From: Aquilaria yunnanensis
Taxonomy: Eukaryota; Streptophyta; Magnoliopsida; Malvales; Thymelaeaceae
Length of the DNA stretch: 64,000 nucleotides
Direction: 5' to 3'
NCBI GenBank assembly: GCA_039654915.1
Contig: CM077593.1
Location: 117,297,413 to 117,361,412 of the forward strand
The notes under the pieces are model-generated. The model made no database searches. It was not told the origin of the DNA and saw only the letters and a program-made list of their open reading frames with translations. Shown here piece after piece: positions 12,612 to 25,383 of this stretch. A program made the position numbers and the translations under genes. The first letter of the stretch is position 1, and every line of letters starts with the position of its first letter.

Positions 12612-13120
12612 CTAATATCCACGCTTCTGGTAACGAGCAACCTCACCCTCATTAGGGAAAAATCCCATGAGACGACCGGCCGAGTTCTGGTAAGCGTACA
12701 TAAAGCCTCCCATCAACCCTATCAGCCCTCCAGTCACCATTGATGGGCCTCTCAACCCTGGCCTGATCCCTGAACCAAATCACCGAAGAAAACCATAACA
12801 ATTCAATACGAGCATATCCAATCTTGAAAAGAAACACTTAAATTTCCAAATCTCACAGAAACTGCATTCATAAATCTGTAATTGCAAGAAGGGGGACGAC
12901 CCATTTGCCATTTTAGTGCAGAGAATCTGTCCTCACATGATTCACAAAAAGAAAGAGGAGGCTTACCTGAGAGATAGCCGACGGTGACAGACACGCCGGT
13001 GATGGTGGCGAAACGGAGGTAATCGAGGGCGTTGAAGTTGCCGACAACCGTAGTGAAAGGAGGGTTTCGATCAATAACCAGGTACTCCGGTTTCTCCGAC
13101 GCTGTGATGTCTGTATTCAT
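12612..13120 (-). CDS. Mitochondrial complex I accessory subunit, 20.9 kDa-like (NDUX1/NUXM type)
   Basis: A small accessory subunit of the mitochondrial NADH:ubiquinone oxidoreductase membrane arm, of the family related to the fungal 20.9/21 kDa subunit. Two exons, 13120-12967 and 12769-12612, join at a GTAAG donor and a ttcag acceptor in phase 1, giving 103 residues. Family signs are the N-terminal VIDRNPPFTTVVGNF segment, a hydrophobic span at about 36-52, and a glycine/methionine-rich span at about 62-80 (VTGGLIGLMGGFMYAYQNS). The end GEVARYQKRGY is strongly reminiscent of the plant proteins. The frame stays open upstream of the chosen ATG, but the conserved family start is MNTDI, so 13120 is used. 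I first considered the ESSS subunit and prefer the 20.9 kDa family because of the N-terminal motif and the gene neighbourhood. Confidence 0.85.
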
Positions 13121-16018
13121 CTTCTTCCGCCTCTTCTTCTGGCAGCCGCCGCCGTCACTCTCGAAACACTCGACCGTCTCCTGCTTGTCAGCTACAAGAA
13201 ATCTGACTTCCGATGAAGAAGAGATGTCGAGGAAATGCGAGATTGGATGCTGACTGAAAAGAAGATGGGCTCTTTCCTTGGCCCAAATATGGGGCAGACC
13301 AATTAATTTCAATTTTTGGGCTCATACATGACCCACAAATGTTCTGTCCTGAGTCCTCCTCCTGTTTTTTGTTTTCCTTTGCCCCTTTTATGGTCCAGTG
13401 ATGATACCTTCTCATCCCTCTCTTACTACTTTGGCAGGAGTATCAAATTTGTTACTAATATTATGGGTAGGAAGCAGATATATTACTATTATTTTTTCTG
13501 CCCAATCTCCTACTTATGTTTTAAAACGGGCCAAATATGTCAATGCCACTTAGAAAATAATAAAAAATGATAAAAAATAACATATTTTAAATTCTTGAGG
13601 TTATTATGAATCTTTAAATAAATATCAAGGTTTTTGAGATTTTTTTCAAAAGTGAGTCTGATCTTTGCTATCAGTACTTCAGCCCTATTTCTATCTCCGT
13701 TACCAGTACCTCAGTCCCATAACCACTCTCCTTTTGTCTCTACTATCTAATCTTCTTACCAGCATTTGAGAGAGAGAAAAAAAAAGTTAATTTTAAAAAA
13801 TCTTTAAAGTTTGTATTATCACCTTAAAATTTTAAAACTTATTATTTTTAACATTTTTTGTTAGTTTTTTAACATTTTTCGTTAAATTTTTAATTGTCAA
13901 TGACACATCCACTCTTAATTTGAAACTTTAGTAGCGTATTCGGTCCATTTTAAAACATTAGTGGGAGATTAGGCAAAAAAAAAAAACTATAGTGATAAAT
14001 CCGCTCCTAATCCAAAACAATAATGGTAAATTTGATAGTTTTGCCACTTTCAATCAAAGAAATATGAAGAAGAAGTAGACGGAGCTCCAATTTTACTGAG
14101 TGAAAGCCAAACTGCATCTTCTGTAGTTCTCTTTTTTTCTTATCTATTTTGATAATATTTCTTTTATGTTATCAATTCCATCATTTTAAATGACTATACT
14201 ATCATAACAATCTACCACGCAAATTTGATGAGATAGACATATCTTATTTGTAGATAGAGGTGGACTCAATAAAATTCAGAATCCCGCTAGCTATATCTAA
14301 CAATCTCACATGATGAACTATCATACTAGGTTTTCCTATTATTAATATAATTATATTTCAACAATCATGACGCTGAATATGTATAGAGATGATTTAATGG
14401 GTAAGGAGATAAAAAAATATCAACTAAAGTAATCAATAAATAACTAACGCATGCATGCATGTTCCAAGAAAGGAGAATGAGATCAGTTTACACACAAACA
14501 CAATGGAAGCTAAAATTTCCACAAAAGAAGTTATGATCATAAATAACAACTAGTGCGACAAAATAATTGAAATTCTGAAAAACCAAAACTTAACCAGTAC
14601 AAGAAATATGCTCCCGTAATATATGTACAACTACTAATAGTTAACTGGCGACATTAAGGTCAACCCATGACGAGCTAAAGAAGAGGGACACAATTATTGT
14701 TCCTCTGAACTCCTTCATGTTGCTCACATGCAAAATATTCAGTACTTGAGATGTTGCTAATTACCAAAGACAAGATGTCAATCAAGATCAGATAGTTCAA
14801 CTAGGAATATCACTAGCTCTAAGATGTCACACTTTGGGAATTAATCACCCCGTTGCTGCAATAACTGTAATCATCGTTTCTAACATAAATGATTTGCCTT
14901 GTCCTAGCTGTTTGTCAAACTATAAATAAATGATATATTCCTTCTGTCTGAGTTTTTTTCCTCAATAAGGATGCTTCTAAATCCTTATTCCACAATGGGG
15001 GTAGTTTTTATCTTATTTACTAATGGATGGCTCCTTTTTCGCCACTTGGCATCTCTCATCCATGTCATTATTGAGAATTAAAATATTGAGTAAAAGGAAA
15101 GCGCTCTTTCCTTCAAAGAAAACGAGAAATGAAAAAAAAAATTGTGCTTGGTCTAAAAAAAACATTCCTTTTTTTCCTTTTATCGATTTAAAAAAGTTTA
15201 TTAAACATGCTAAAAAATTTTACTAAAATTTCGTACATTTTTTATAGCAGAAATTAATTGAATGCTGAAAATTAATGTTTTTCGCTTTATATTTTCAATT
15301 AATAATTAAACTACCTTATATGAAATTTTTTAAACTTCTAGTGTATTGAATGAAAAAGTGGTCTACCTAGCTACCACAATTCCAATAAAAGTAGGTTTAC
15401 AAAGTTATGTAGCAAGTCATGATGAATGTAAAATAATTTTAGAGTGTATTTTAATGAGTTTTTAAAATGTCGTTATACGTTATAACTACTTGAAAACATA
15501 GGCAAGTTCGTACATAGATTATTAATAATACGTTCACGGGATTTATTTTTATATATGATGATTATTTACTCAAATTGTATACATATTTAAAGTTAAGTAG
15601 TTGAAAAAGAATTCTAAAAATAATACTAGGTAATTATTTTTTTTAGATTGGATGAGAAAAATTCATAAAAAAAATTAGTTACTTTCTAAAAAATAATATT
15701 CATGTGAATATGTATTATTAATATTACCTTTTAAATGTCAATAATTTCAAGAAAAAAGAACTAAAATAAAGATAGTTCATTTTTAAAAAACGGAAAATCA
15801 ACGAAGCCTACTCTATAAAAATTGCTAATTTTACATTTAGTAAAATTAGTTTTTAAAAATCTCTACCAAATACAAACTAACTCATTTTACATCAATCATG
15901 AGCTCCAACAACATTTTACACCTACATTAACAAAACTTTTTGTAGGTTTAGAACCACTTTTTCGTTTAGAGCAATATTAGATATATTAAAATTTTATACA
16001 AAGTTTCAATAATTATTA
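13121..16018. other. Intergenic AT-rich region
   Basis: The left part is the leader and promoter of the complex I subunit gene. The rest is AT-rich with no coding pattern, RNA gene or clear transposon end; short frames here are not convincing. A gcatgcatgcatg run lies near 14450. Confidence 0.5.
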
Positions 16019-16306
16019 CTTCTTCCATCCCATAATAGATGAAATGTTTCTCTAGCACGGAGATTAAGGTGCTTGTATAATAAAAATTTAAATAATGAAT
16101 AAAAAGGAAAAATATTCTTTTTTAGGTTTTGTGCAGTGAGAATTTAAATGAACATTAAAAAAAATTATTGGGTTTTGTATAGCGAGAGTTTAAATAAGAG
16201 TAATAAGGTAAATTAGAAGTTAAAAACTTTCTAAAGTGGAAAATGTTTCATTCTTTTTTGGACATTCAAAAAAGAATACGTTTTATTCTTTTTGGGATAG
16301 AGAGAG
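16019..16306. mobile_element. Stowaway-like MITE
   Basis: The left end CTTCTTCCATCCCATAATAG and the right end (reverse strand CTCTCTATCCCAAAAAG) match the 'CTCCCTCYGTCCC' type of terminus. TA dinucleotides flank both sides (16017-16018 and 16307-16308). About 288 bp, no coding capacity. Confidence 0.65.
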
Positions 16307-16637
16307 TAGAAAATTTAATAATTTTTTAGCTAATAAATAAAACATTATATATTTTTAATCACAACATGATTTTAAAATGTGTTTTTTATTTGAATAATCA
16401 ATATTTGAATTTTGAACAATGACAATGATTACAAATATGAACAAAGTGTGATAAGATGACAAAAGTGCCTCACATTCTTTTTCTTCCAAAGAATGCGAAG
16501 AGTATAGACATCTTGTTAGAGAGCTGTGGTAACAATGATTCTGCATAAGGAGATCTCATCCAACAAGATTTAAGGCATGAGATGATTGGGCATTAGGAGC
16601 TGTGGACTAAGCCGATTTTACTTGATAGTGGGCGATG

Positions 16638-17899
16638 TAAAGGTGATCATAAGTTTGGTTTTCACCCAAAAAAACCAGTTAGCTGAATAATATTTCAATT
16701 TTTCGGTCACCGAATTGTATATGTAATTCAATTATCAGTTAAAACTGAAAATAAAAAAAAAATCTGTTCAGTTATCGATTCTCTTCTTCATTAAATCGGT
16801 GACAAAAAAAACTGAATTTCACTTAATGAAATGATGTTGTTTTATGTTAAGGCCCCTCTAACTCATCACCTCTCAGACTTCCTCTCTCCCTCTAGCCTGC
16901 TTTACTGCTTACGCTGGTCTGTGCTCTATCCTTATCTCTCGTTTCGAACGAGAAAGGCTAGGGTTCACTATGCTCTCCTTCAAATTGGCTCAATAAAATG
17001 TTTGAACCTGTGTTTTTGTGTGGATTCCTCTTTGATTCCTGTCTGATTCATGCGATTTGGGTTGATTTGAAGATTCCGGTCAGATTCGATGTGATTCTTC
17101 TTTAGTGCTTTCGAAGGTTAGCAGCTTCTCTTTCTATTTTCTCTTACTCACACTCGCTTTTTTGTGTTTCTCAGTCTTTATTTCATTGAAATAGCCCAAT
17201 TTTTGTTTCTTACTCTCCATTTTGTGGCTACCGGCCGCTAGTTCATTTAGAAATTAAAAGCTTTGAGAAGTATTCAGCTTAGGCTACTTAGCTGGTGAAT
17301 AAAGGTTAGATTATAATTTTCTTAATTTCTATTTCATTCTCCCTTTTAGCTTCCGGTTTTAAGTCTTTGAGATTCAGTTTGAGATGAATTAGGAATCGGT
17401 CAAAGTCAGACACTTTTTATGTTCTTTTATTGTTTTAATTTTTGTTTTCCTTCAGCACCAGCTTTGATCTTCTTGTTGAAATGCTTATTAGTTATAACAA
17501 TAATTGATAAAGACAATATTCCTCTCTTCATGGAATATTCTCTTTCTACAAAATGAGTTGCATTTTTCTTCCCTTTCTTTGAGCTCTTTTACCATCCTGT
17601 CAATCTTCTCTTCTAAAATCTTTGGCGACTAAGTAGTGATGCAACACAAAAAGAATAGTTAAAAAGCCCAAGTCAGAACATAGATTTGTTCCCATGTAAA
17701 AATTTGATTATATGCTTACTTGTATATTCGGTTATTTGGTTCTATAACCGAAAACCAAATTATTTATTCGGTTTTTGGTTTTTCCGATTTACATAGCAAA
17801 TTCAGTCTATTAGGTTACTTATACCTACAATCGAAAACCGAAAAAAAAAAAACTTATTCAGTTTCGATTATAACTAAATAAACTGAATGCTCAGGCCTA
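16638..17899. mobile_element. Candidate hAT-type non-autonomous element
   Basis: The left end (taaaggtgatcat) and right end (reverse strand taggcctgagcat) are partly similar, as in hAT termini. The 8-bp flanks gggcgatg and ggcctatg agree at 6 of 8 positions. Both subterminal zones carry 'ggttttcgg/ccgaaaacc' words in opposite orientation (16655-16810 and 17720-17885). The interior (about 16850-17640) has a different, T-rich composition and may be captured sequence. The call rests on combined weak signals. Confidence 0.45.
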
Positions 17900-18181
17900 G
17901 GCCTATGATCATTTTTGTCTTACTTCAGGATTGATTTCACTGATGCGAAATAGTGAAAATGAATTTGAGCAACAAGACTACAGAGCTTCATCTAAGCTCT
18001 AAAGTTTGTTGTGAATTTAGGCAGTGATTGCTCAACTTGGAGTTTATGCTCCATTCGACTTAGAGGAAAGGCATGATAGGGGTAAAAGTGGAACACAAAT
18101 GCTAAAGGTTCCCTTTTATTATAATATGTATAAAAATGAATAGGGCAAAAGAGAATGATAGAAATATTTTAAAATTTATTA

Positions 18182-18427
18182 GTCTGTCCATTTCAATTTG
18201 ATGAAATGTTTGAGTTTGTTATAAAACTTAAGAAAGGAGAAAAAGTTTAAGTGTTATTTTGTTTTACCTTCACTTTTTACACAAATAAAAAAAATTAAAA
18301 AAAGTGAACATTAAAATGAAATTTTGAAGAGTAATATGGTAAAATAATTTACTAAATATGAAAATGTTATAAAATTTTAAGACAACCTAAAATAAATATG
18401 TTTCATTATTTTTTTAGACAGAGAGAG
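18182..18427. mobile_element. Stowaway-like MITE
   Basis: The left end gtctgtccatttcaatttgatgaaatg and the right end (reverse strand ctctctctgtctaaaaaa) have a related terminal pattern, and TA lies on each side. About 246 bp, AT-rich and non-coding. The ends are more diverged than in the other copies. Confidence 0.5.
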
Positions 18428-21380
18428 TATTAGTTTCAAATTTAATTTAAAGGAAGAGAGTGAAGAACAATCAATCAAGAGTTTGAACTAGCTTTTTGTC
18501 TTCTCCAAAACTTTAACTATATCGCCCTACCTTTGGCATAATGGGTAAGATGTTGGGTGGATATAGAGGAAGAAGGTCAAGAGTTTGAACTTTGGCTTCT
18601 CCACCCCTTGCATCATGTCATAACAAAGCTAGTTTGATTGTTATTCTAGTCTAAAAAAGTTGGCATGATGTTGTCCCTAACGTGTAATGCTAACATCTTC
18701 CTTTCTTATATACTTGTATGATTTTTTTGAATATATATATAGAAAAAAAACAACTTGAACCATGATCCTCATGTTCGGGTGGGCAACTTTGCATTTGTAA
18801 ATTACAACTTAAACTATACTTCAAGGAAGTACAACTCTTTTTCTTAGTTTTTTCTTTTCAATTATCTCATTCCATTCAAAAGCCATACTTAAATCACTTA
18901 ACGATAGTTTACAATATCCCCTCTAACAAATTTTTTAAAGACATGTCTCAGTGTGAATTTGCTATGGAGTTAGAACTTAATGCTATTCATGGAGCATTAC
19001 TGCTTATAGCCACTCAACATCTCACGTCAGCAATTATAATAGACTATTCGTCAATTCTACATGTGTTATCCAGTGCTTTATCATTAAGTTCAACCCTTGT
19101 TGTCTTTGTTCAACAGATTTTATGAACCTGTTAAACTCTCTGCAGCATTTGTTCAGTGATCATGGTCCCAAGATATAAAGTTTCTATTACTCATCAACTT
19201 GCCTCTTCTATATTTTCCTAGTCTTTGTTTATTTTCTTATTTTGATTATAAAAAAATCCCCTCTAACAAATATTTTAAAGACATGTGCTTTGAATTAGGG
19301 AACATTTTAAAAACTGTGATTTGAGAATGTGTATAAGTAACTTTCAAATGGAAAAAATAGAAACGTTAGTTTTAGATGAAATAAGACAACAACAAACAAC
19401 CAAGAAAGAAAAACAATGTTTTATTCCAAATCCGGTCAAATACATCATATCAAAACCTGTCCATTTGCACTTTAATCCCAAATCTACCCGGTTCTAGCCA
19501 AATTTTTTGAATGTTGTTGGTCCAATTTCAAAGCCTTCGAGAGCCACAAATGGGTGCTAATTATACGGACAAACTGCATAAAAAATCTCAAATTATTAAT
19601 TTCTCATTTCTCAGTTGTTATTTAATGCTTCTAAACATTTTTCTTTCATTACAAATTCATTCATGACCCTAAATTAAACAAAGTTGATACAAAAATCCAA
19701 TTTATATGGAGAAAAAACTAATAATTTATATAGTCAATTAACTATCAACAAATTATAGTAGAGCTTGAATTTACTAAAAATAGTTTTCAAACAATTTAAA
19801 TTTATTAACTCTTACATAAATATCTGACATCAACTTCTAAAAAACATATTCCATAGTTGTGTTCCCATTTATTCAAAGTGTATCATAATTTTTTTTATAG
19901 TTAATAGACTATGTAAATTATCAATTTTTCCGCTTTGAAAATTTATTTTCTGTACCAACTCACTTTAGGTTGAGGTCGGGGACAAATTTGCAGTGAAGGG
20001 AAAAGGTTTAGAATCATTAAGCAATAATTGAGAGGTTAATGATGAATTTGCCACCTAAATTAAAGATTTGTGATGTTTTTTATGCAATTTACTCCCAAAT
20101 ATATCTTAGAGACTAACATGTCTTGTCCATCATATTTATGCTTTTAAGGTGGGTGGAGGATTTGCAACAAAGGAATAGATCATGGAGCAACGTATAGGAC
20201 ACTGGCCACAAATATGGAGGACCTTGTGTTTTTTATGTGGAAGGCAAGCGGTTGGCAAGGGGCTAATGGAGAAGCATGCAGATAGATATCCAGCACGCTT
20301 TGTCTATAAGCCCACAAATCTTTCTCACAGCCAATCCTCTGAACTTCGAAGTTCCAAAGATAAAGTAATAAAGAGGGATTTGGCGACTGTGTTGTGTTGC
20401 GCCCCAATTAATCCCACCCAAAAGTATGGCATCTGCAGCTTTCATATCTCCATGCCATTCCCTTCCAACCACTCCCAAACAAAACACATAAGAGAGACCT
20501 TTTTACACCTCCCCCCCCCCTAGGGCCTGTCATTCTCATCACGCTTTTTATTATTCAATCTCTGCATTATGAGCAGAGCCCGTATGTTTATTCTCTTGCT
20601 CCTTCGTCTTTTACCTCTCCAACATGTTGGACATTTGCATCTTCTCATTGGTCAAGTCACAAAATTGAACGGCTACTCTCCTATTCCATGACCGTCCTTA
20701 CAAATTCCGGTTTTATGTATGTGCCCATTTCATGGAGGTTTTTTGGCCTTGCGGGAAGTAACGCTCACAATCATTTGAGGTACAAAGCGAACAAACCGGT
20801 ACGACTGGAATGGCCGCCTTCCCATGTCTCACAGAACAGATACATGCATAGAAAGGGGGCTAATTAACCCTCTATCGATGTACCAAAAACAAAATCATTT
20901 CCAACGCCAGGTATTTTCAGAGTGCAAGTTTGCAGGTGAGGGCGACATGGTAAAGTGAGTAGAAAATGTACTAATGTTTTTCTTTAAAAAATTGATTAAT
21001 CTGAAAAGTAAACTAATCCCACCAAAATAGGCTCCACCATCTCCAAAGCTTGCAAAAGAGGGTCAGTTTCTAGGGGGAGAAAACTGACAGACATTCCGGC
21101 AATATATCACTACATTTATTCCTCCAAGCATGCCCTTCCATGTGCTAACTTCAAACATTCTTTTGGCGTCTTCTCCTTGTTCTTTTCTTCTTTAGCATTG
21201 CCCCTGCCTCCTCCCAGACTTCACTCACCCAAAGTACTTGCTCGCATTCGGCCCCGCCACTCTCTTGTCCTTGGACCTTGCGCCTCCCCGGCCGATTCTC
21301 TTTCCCAATTCTCTCAGAATTTCCATCGAACATCTTGCCATCATATTATATTATATTACATTCGTGCTGCCTCAGTCGCC
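18428..21380. other. Intergenic region upstream of the 21.5 kb gene
   Basis: No gene recognised. A stretch at 20180-20523 is open on both strands, but the translations resemble no family and the codon pattern is weak. A run of ten C residues lies at 20511-20520. Composition becomes less AT-rich from about 20.2 kb toward the downstream gene, as expected for a plant promoter region. Confidence 0.45.
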
Positions 21381-21381
21381 C

Positions 21382-21389
21382 TATATATA
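21382..21389 (+). promoter_or_regulatory. Putative TATA box of the 21.5 kb gene
   Basis: TATATATA lies about 118 bases upstream of the first ATG, in a less AT-rich context, leaving room for an ~85-nt 5' leader. Motif match only. Confidence 0.5.
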
Positions 21390-21499
21390 CACTCGCGTAA
21401 AAATCAACAACCCCAATTTACTTTTCGGAGACATAGCTTTCAAGATCTTCCCTTTCAATCAGATTAACCCAGTTTCTGATTCTTTCAATTTTGCGTCAA

Positions 21500-21961
21500 A
21501 TGGTTATGTTACGGGAGAGCTCCGATCCCATCGTCGTCCAATCCTCTTCTATCGCCCTCCTGCAGGAGAGATTCAGACAACTCCAGCGAGTCAAGGAAAT
21601 GAGACAGGAGCGGGAGCTTCTCCGGAAGCTGTCCCATGTTCCGAAGTCTTACGAGCTTTGTCCGGACGCGACGAAAATGAGGCAGTACGATCACGAGCCT
21701 ATATCGTCCGGCGCCTTCTTCTTCCAATTCCTCCCGACCAAGGCTACACCAACGGCAACCACAATGACGGCGGCCACAATTTCCCACCTTGTGTCGGATA
21801 GGGCTGAGAGGAGTTTCGAGCTGCTGGAGACGCCGATTCTGATCAGGAGTTTATTGGATGCGGAACGTCACCAACTTTGCGGGCACAAGAAGAATGTTGT
21901 TCCAGCCTGCAAGTTCGAAGGTTCGGATTCTGATGATGTCGACACCTCTCTTCATCTGTAA
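21500..21961 (+). CDS. Uncharacterised plant protein, 153 residues, single exon
   Basis: I do not recognise a named family. The frame opens at a TTG at 21491 but the first ATG is 21500, and a second lies at 21506. Residues 17-45 (ALLQERFRQLQRVKEMRQER and following) are charged with a heptad-like pattern and probably form a short coiled coil or amphipathic helix. A phenylalanine-rich patch follows (about 71-78), then a Thr/Ala-rich linker (81-95), a second helical segment (about 98-125) and an acidic C-terminus (GSDSDDVD). No signal peptide or membrane span is visible. The higher GC, codon use and upstream TATA support a real gene. Its position between the complex I subunit and the CASP-like gene may make it the counterpart of an uncharacterised Arabidopsis locus in the same interval (At4g16447, from memory). 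Function unknown. Confidence 0.7.
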   Translation: MVMLRESSDPIVVQSSSIALLQERFRQLQRVKEMRQERELLRKLSHVPKSYELCPDATKMRQYDHEPISSGAFFFQFLPTKATPTATTMTAATISHLVSDRAERSFELLETPILIRSLLDAERHQLCGHKKNVVPACKFEGSDSDDVDTSLHL

Positions 21962-24518
21962 AAATAATCGACACATACATGAACATTGTTATATATACTC
22001 TATATTATCGGGTATGTGCCGACCGATCGCGATGGATCCTTTGTTCTGACCTCTAGTTTATTGAGTGCTGTTAAATATTTCTGATAACTGGATATATATA
22101 ATCCAAGAGAACCAATTAATTTGTGTTGTTCTCAACAAGAGACAGCTTTTTTATTTCTGGAAATCACAGTTGTAGCGTAGTTGGAAGCGTTGAAGAAGAG
22201 ATCCTTTTTTTTTTTTTCTGGGACACCAGAGAAGGACCGGATGCTCGATCGGTTTGGTAACAATTAATGTTCGTGATCGACATGGACATGTTATCGTGTT
22301 ATGAGACGAGGCTTGAATAAGCATGGGGTATTGGTATTGTAATTAATTTGCAATTGGAAATTAATCCTACGTATGATGATTGATCGATGACCTGGCTGTC
22401 CTGTCATAGATTGTATTATTGTCCATCTATCTTCTCAAGGCGCGTGACGTGACGTGACTTCAGTTCTCCTGTTAGAATTTAGAGAAGCTTACCTAAGTCT
22501 TAGTTCTGTTATTAATGCTTATCATTGCTGCTAATTTAGGAACCATATCAGTTCATACTAAATTAATTACTATCACTGAGCGTGCCTATGAGTTTATGTT
22601 TATAGATCATGCATGTGTTAAATTCGAGTAGAGTCATGAATTTCTTCATTTCAATTAAGTGAGCCGCTCAAGGTTTTCCAAGCTCACTTACCTCTAATAA
22701 GCATAGATCTATGAACCAGATCATTGATTCAACCAATTTAACAGTGAACCGGTTCTTCAACTGACTTGGTTATTGGCTCATTTGGTGTTTAATAAAAAAA
22801 ACCAGAAGAAACGGTTGAACTGCTGTTGGTTTTATGCCCATCCAATGCATGGTTCAATTTTAAAAGTAAAATTTAAACATAAAAAATATTAAGAAATATT
22901 ATTGTATAATTACATTAAATATGTAAATATAAAGAAAAACAAATAAAAAAATCTAAAAAATTCTTGTTGCTAAACAAAAGGTGCAAACTAAGAGTGTGGT
23001 GCATGTTGCCATTTAGATAACCAGATGGACCGGTCCAACCGGTTGAACCGGTTTAGACCATGGTGAACAGGTAGTTTGACCAACTCTCATCCTGATTCGG
23101 TTCTTATAACTTCAAGATTTAGGCCTAAGAAGCTTGGGGATCTCTACCTACTAGCTTTTACACCCAATAAAAACTGATTCATAAATTGCAAACTACTAAC
23201 GCTTTGAATTTCATGCATCAACCTTAATACTGTCGTAAATTTTAAAGTCACTAAAGTATATATACATACTTAAGTACTATATTGTATGTGAGTATGAAAT
23301 ATCTAAATAGAGATAATTATCTATATAGTGGTGGTGTAAGCTTTTTTGGCTTAAGACGAGTTAATAAATTTGCGTATGTTTGGCCAAATCGTTGATATGT
23401 GACATTGCTTTATAAAAAAGGAAAAGAAAGAAAAAGATGTTTTTTTGTTCCGTCTTAGGTGGCTAATTAATCTAAACACAAACCTTGGGCGATGTTTTTA
23501 TGTCTTTAACCTTTTGCGCCTGTTCGTAGAATTTTTAATGCAACTGCCCGAATCCCAACCTCGACCATGATCTTATCCTTCTCGATCGTTTGGTACTGCT
23601 GGAAATTAAGTTAAGGCCAGTGACTTTGTGGCTCAGCTGCTGCCCTGTCTTGAGCAAGCGAGGATGATAATTTCGATTGACTTGACAAAGATCTGCCATG
23701 TTAAATGAGGTATGAAGGAGCATTCTTGCGTATACCTTCCCTCTCTTTTGATAATTCAAGTAACAAACGAAGGGTCGACAGAAAATATGGAGTATAATTC
23801 ACTGTAGGTCCATTTTATTTGTTTTTTTTTTGTCATAAATAGAGTCACATAACAGAGATGGGTCCATATATAAATTATTGGGAACCATGGGCCCCATTCT
23901 TTATGAAAAAAATTAATAAAAAAAATATAAATCAGCAATTGGACCTTTTTAAATTTTTTAATAGGCTCCCATAATTTTTATAATATCTACAGAAACAAAA
24001 TAATATATCCCTTTTACTTCAAAAGAAAGAAAAAAAATAAATCAGTCTCTTCTTTATGATAATTAAGATAATGAAAACTTTCATACTTTTTCCTATCTAG
24101 ACCTGAAACTTTTTTTGCTACTTTTTTTCTCTAATTCAAAGAAAAAATTGTGAAACTGGTTTAACACAAGATAAAGTTAATAAATTAAGTAATAGAATTT
24201 TGTCTCTAACATTATATACAATATGAATATTTTGTTCATTTTCTTTATAATTTATATATTTTTTCAGTCATTTGACCAACAATAAGAAAAATAATAAATT
24301 AGAGCATTTTTCAAATTTTCTTCTAATTTTTTTTATCATTACATTATAGTATCTGTGAATTTATAAGTTTCATCATTTAATGTTAGGGTTTAATAATTAT
24401 ATGTGTATTCGGATCCCCTTTGTAAAAATCATGGATTCGCCACGATCATATAGCTCTACTTTGTTCCAATGAAGTCTCTTACCTTATTTTGCACATCCTG
24501 TTTGAGTCTTTTCTGTCA
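21962..24518. other. Intergenic AT-rich region
   Basis: The left ~250 bases are probably 3' UTR of the preceding gene. The remainder is AT-rich. Short frames at 23535-23938 have no recognisable product. A cluster of 'aaccggtt' words is listed separately. Confidence 0.5.
22730..23090. repeat. Inverted 'aaccggtt'-type repeat, probable MITE remnant
   Basis: Words built on gaaccggttc and aaccggttgaaccggttt occur at the left (about 22745) and right (about 23030-23055) of an AT-rich core, in arrangements that can pair. This is typical of small plant foldback elements. No target duplication was identified. Confidence 0.35.
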
Positions 24519-25383
24519 GTTAATTTTAATGGAATCTTAGTAAAAAATAATAACTTTAGTCATCAAAATACATTCATCCAGCTCTTATTACCCTAGACTT
24601 TATTCATCTTGATTTTAACACCCTAAAAGTTCTAGATCTACCACATTAACTACTACTCTCGCTCACACACCAGCCCCTCGTATCACGTAACCCAGACCTT
24701 CAAAACAGAGAAAGGAGAGAAGGAAAGTGGACGGATCTAAGGACACCAGAGGATTGAAACTCGAAGACAAACAATGAAATCGAGGGACATCGGAGTACTA
24801 AAGTTGCTCCAAAACTCTTCACGGTTGAGTCGAAAACCGAAATTCTTCCAAACAAAATAATCAAATATGGTGGCTGCATCGTCGCCTTTACTGGTGGTCA
24901 CGATGTCGTTGCCTTTGCCGCACCCTCGCCCGCAATGCCGTCTCCATCGCCCGTGACGCCATCGCCCTCACCTTTCTTGAACTCGAGCAGAGGGAAGAGA
25001 GGAATGAGAGATTCGGAAGGAGATCGACACGGAAGCCAATTTAGAATAATATCGACATTGGAGATGGGGCGCCCCGGGAGCAGTGGGAGACAAGGCGGCA
25101 GGGCGTGGAAGAGACCATTTTCTCAGGCTTGGGTCACGCGAGAAAGATCTTCTTAGGCCTAGATTCAGACAATGAATTGACTGGCTTTTTTCTTGATCTG
25201 GTTTTGTTTCCTTCGGCTGAGAGAAGTAGTTGGTGCACGAGAAAAAAAAATGGCTGATTTTTTAGATATATAATTTTTAAGGTGTTAAAAGTAAGATGAA
25301 AAAGTTTAAGGTAATAAGAGTAGGATGAATGAATTTTAGGCATTAGAGCTGTCATTTTTCATTGAGATTTCATTAAAATTAAC
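24519..25383. mobile_element. Non-autonomous element with ~120-bp inverted repeats (MULE-like)
   Basis: The left arm begins gttaattttaatggaatct and the right arm, on the reverse strand, begins gttaattttaatgaaatct. Both arms then share 'attcatcc.actcttattacc', 'tttcatctt' and 'ttttaacacc.taaaa' words over about 120 bp. Long terminal inverted repeats with an unrelated GC-richer interior (24880-25170, with repeated 'tcgcc' words on the plus strand) are typical of Mutator-like elements, some of which carry captured host sequence. A 9-bp target duplication was not found, so the exact edges are uncertain. Confidence 0.6.

Noticed and set aside
12612..13120. Identification as the ESSS complex I subunit
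   Set aside because: The N-terminal VIDRNPPF..VVGNF pattern and the glycine/methionine-rich span fit the 20.9 kDa-type family better, and the gene neighbourhood agrees.
12803..13312. Longer 169-residue reading of the complex I subunit first exon
   Set aside because: It begins far upstream of the conserved MNTDI start and runs past the GTAAG donor into intron; splicing to 12769-12612 gives the conserved C-terminus.
20180..20523. Overlapping open frames on both strands
   Set aside because: No family resemblance, frames on both strands of the same stretch, and poly-C at the end; probably promoter-region sequence.
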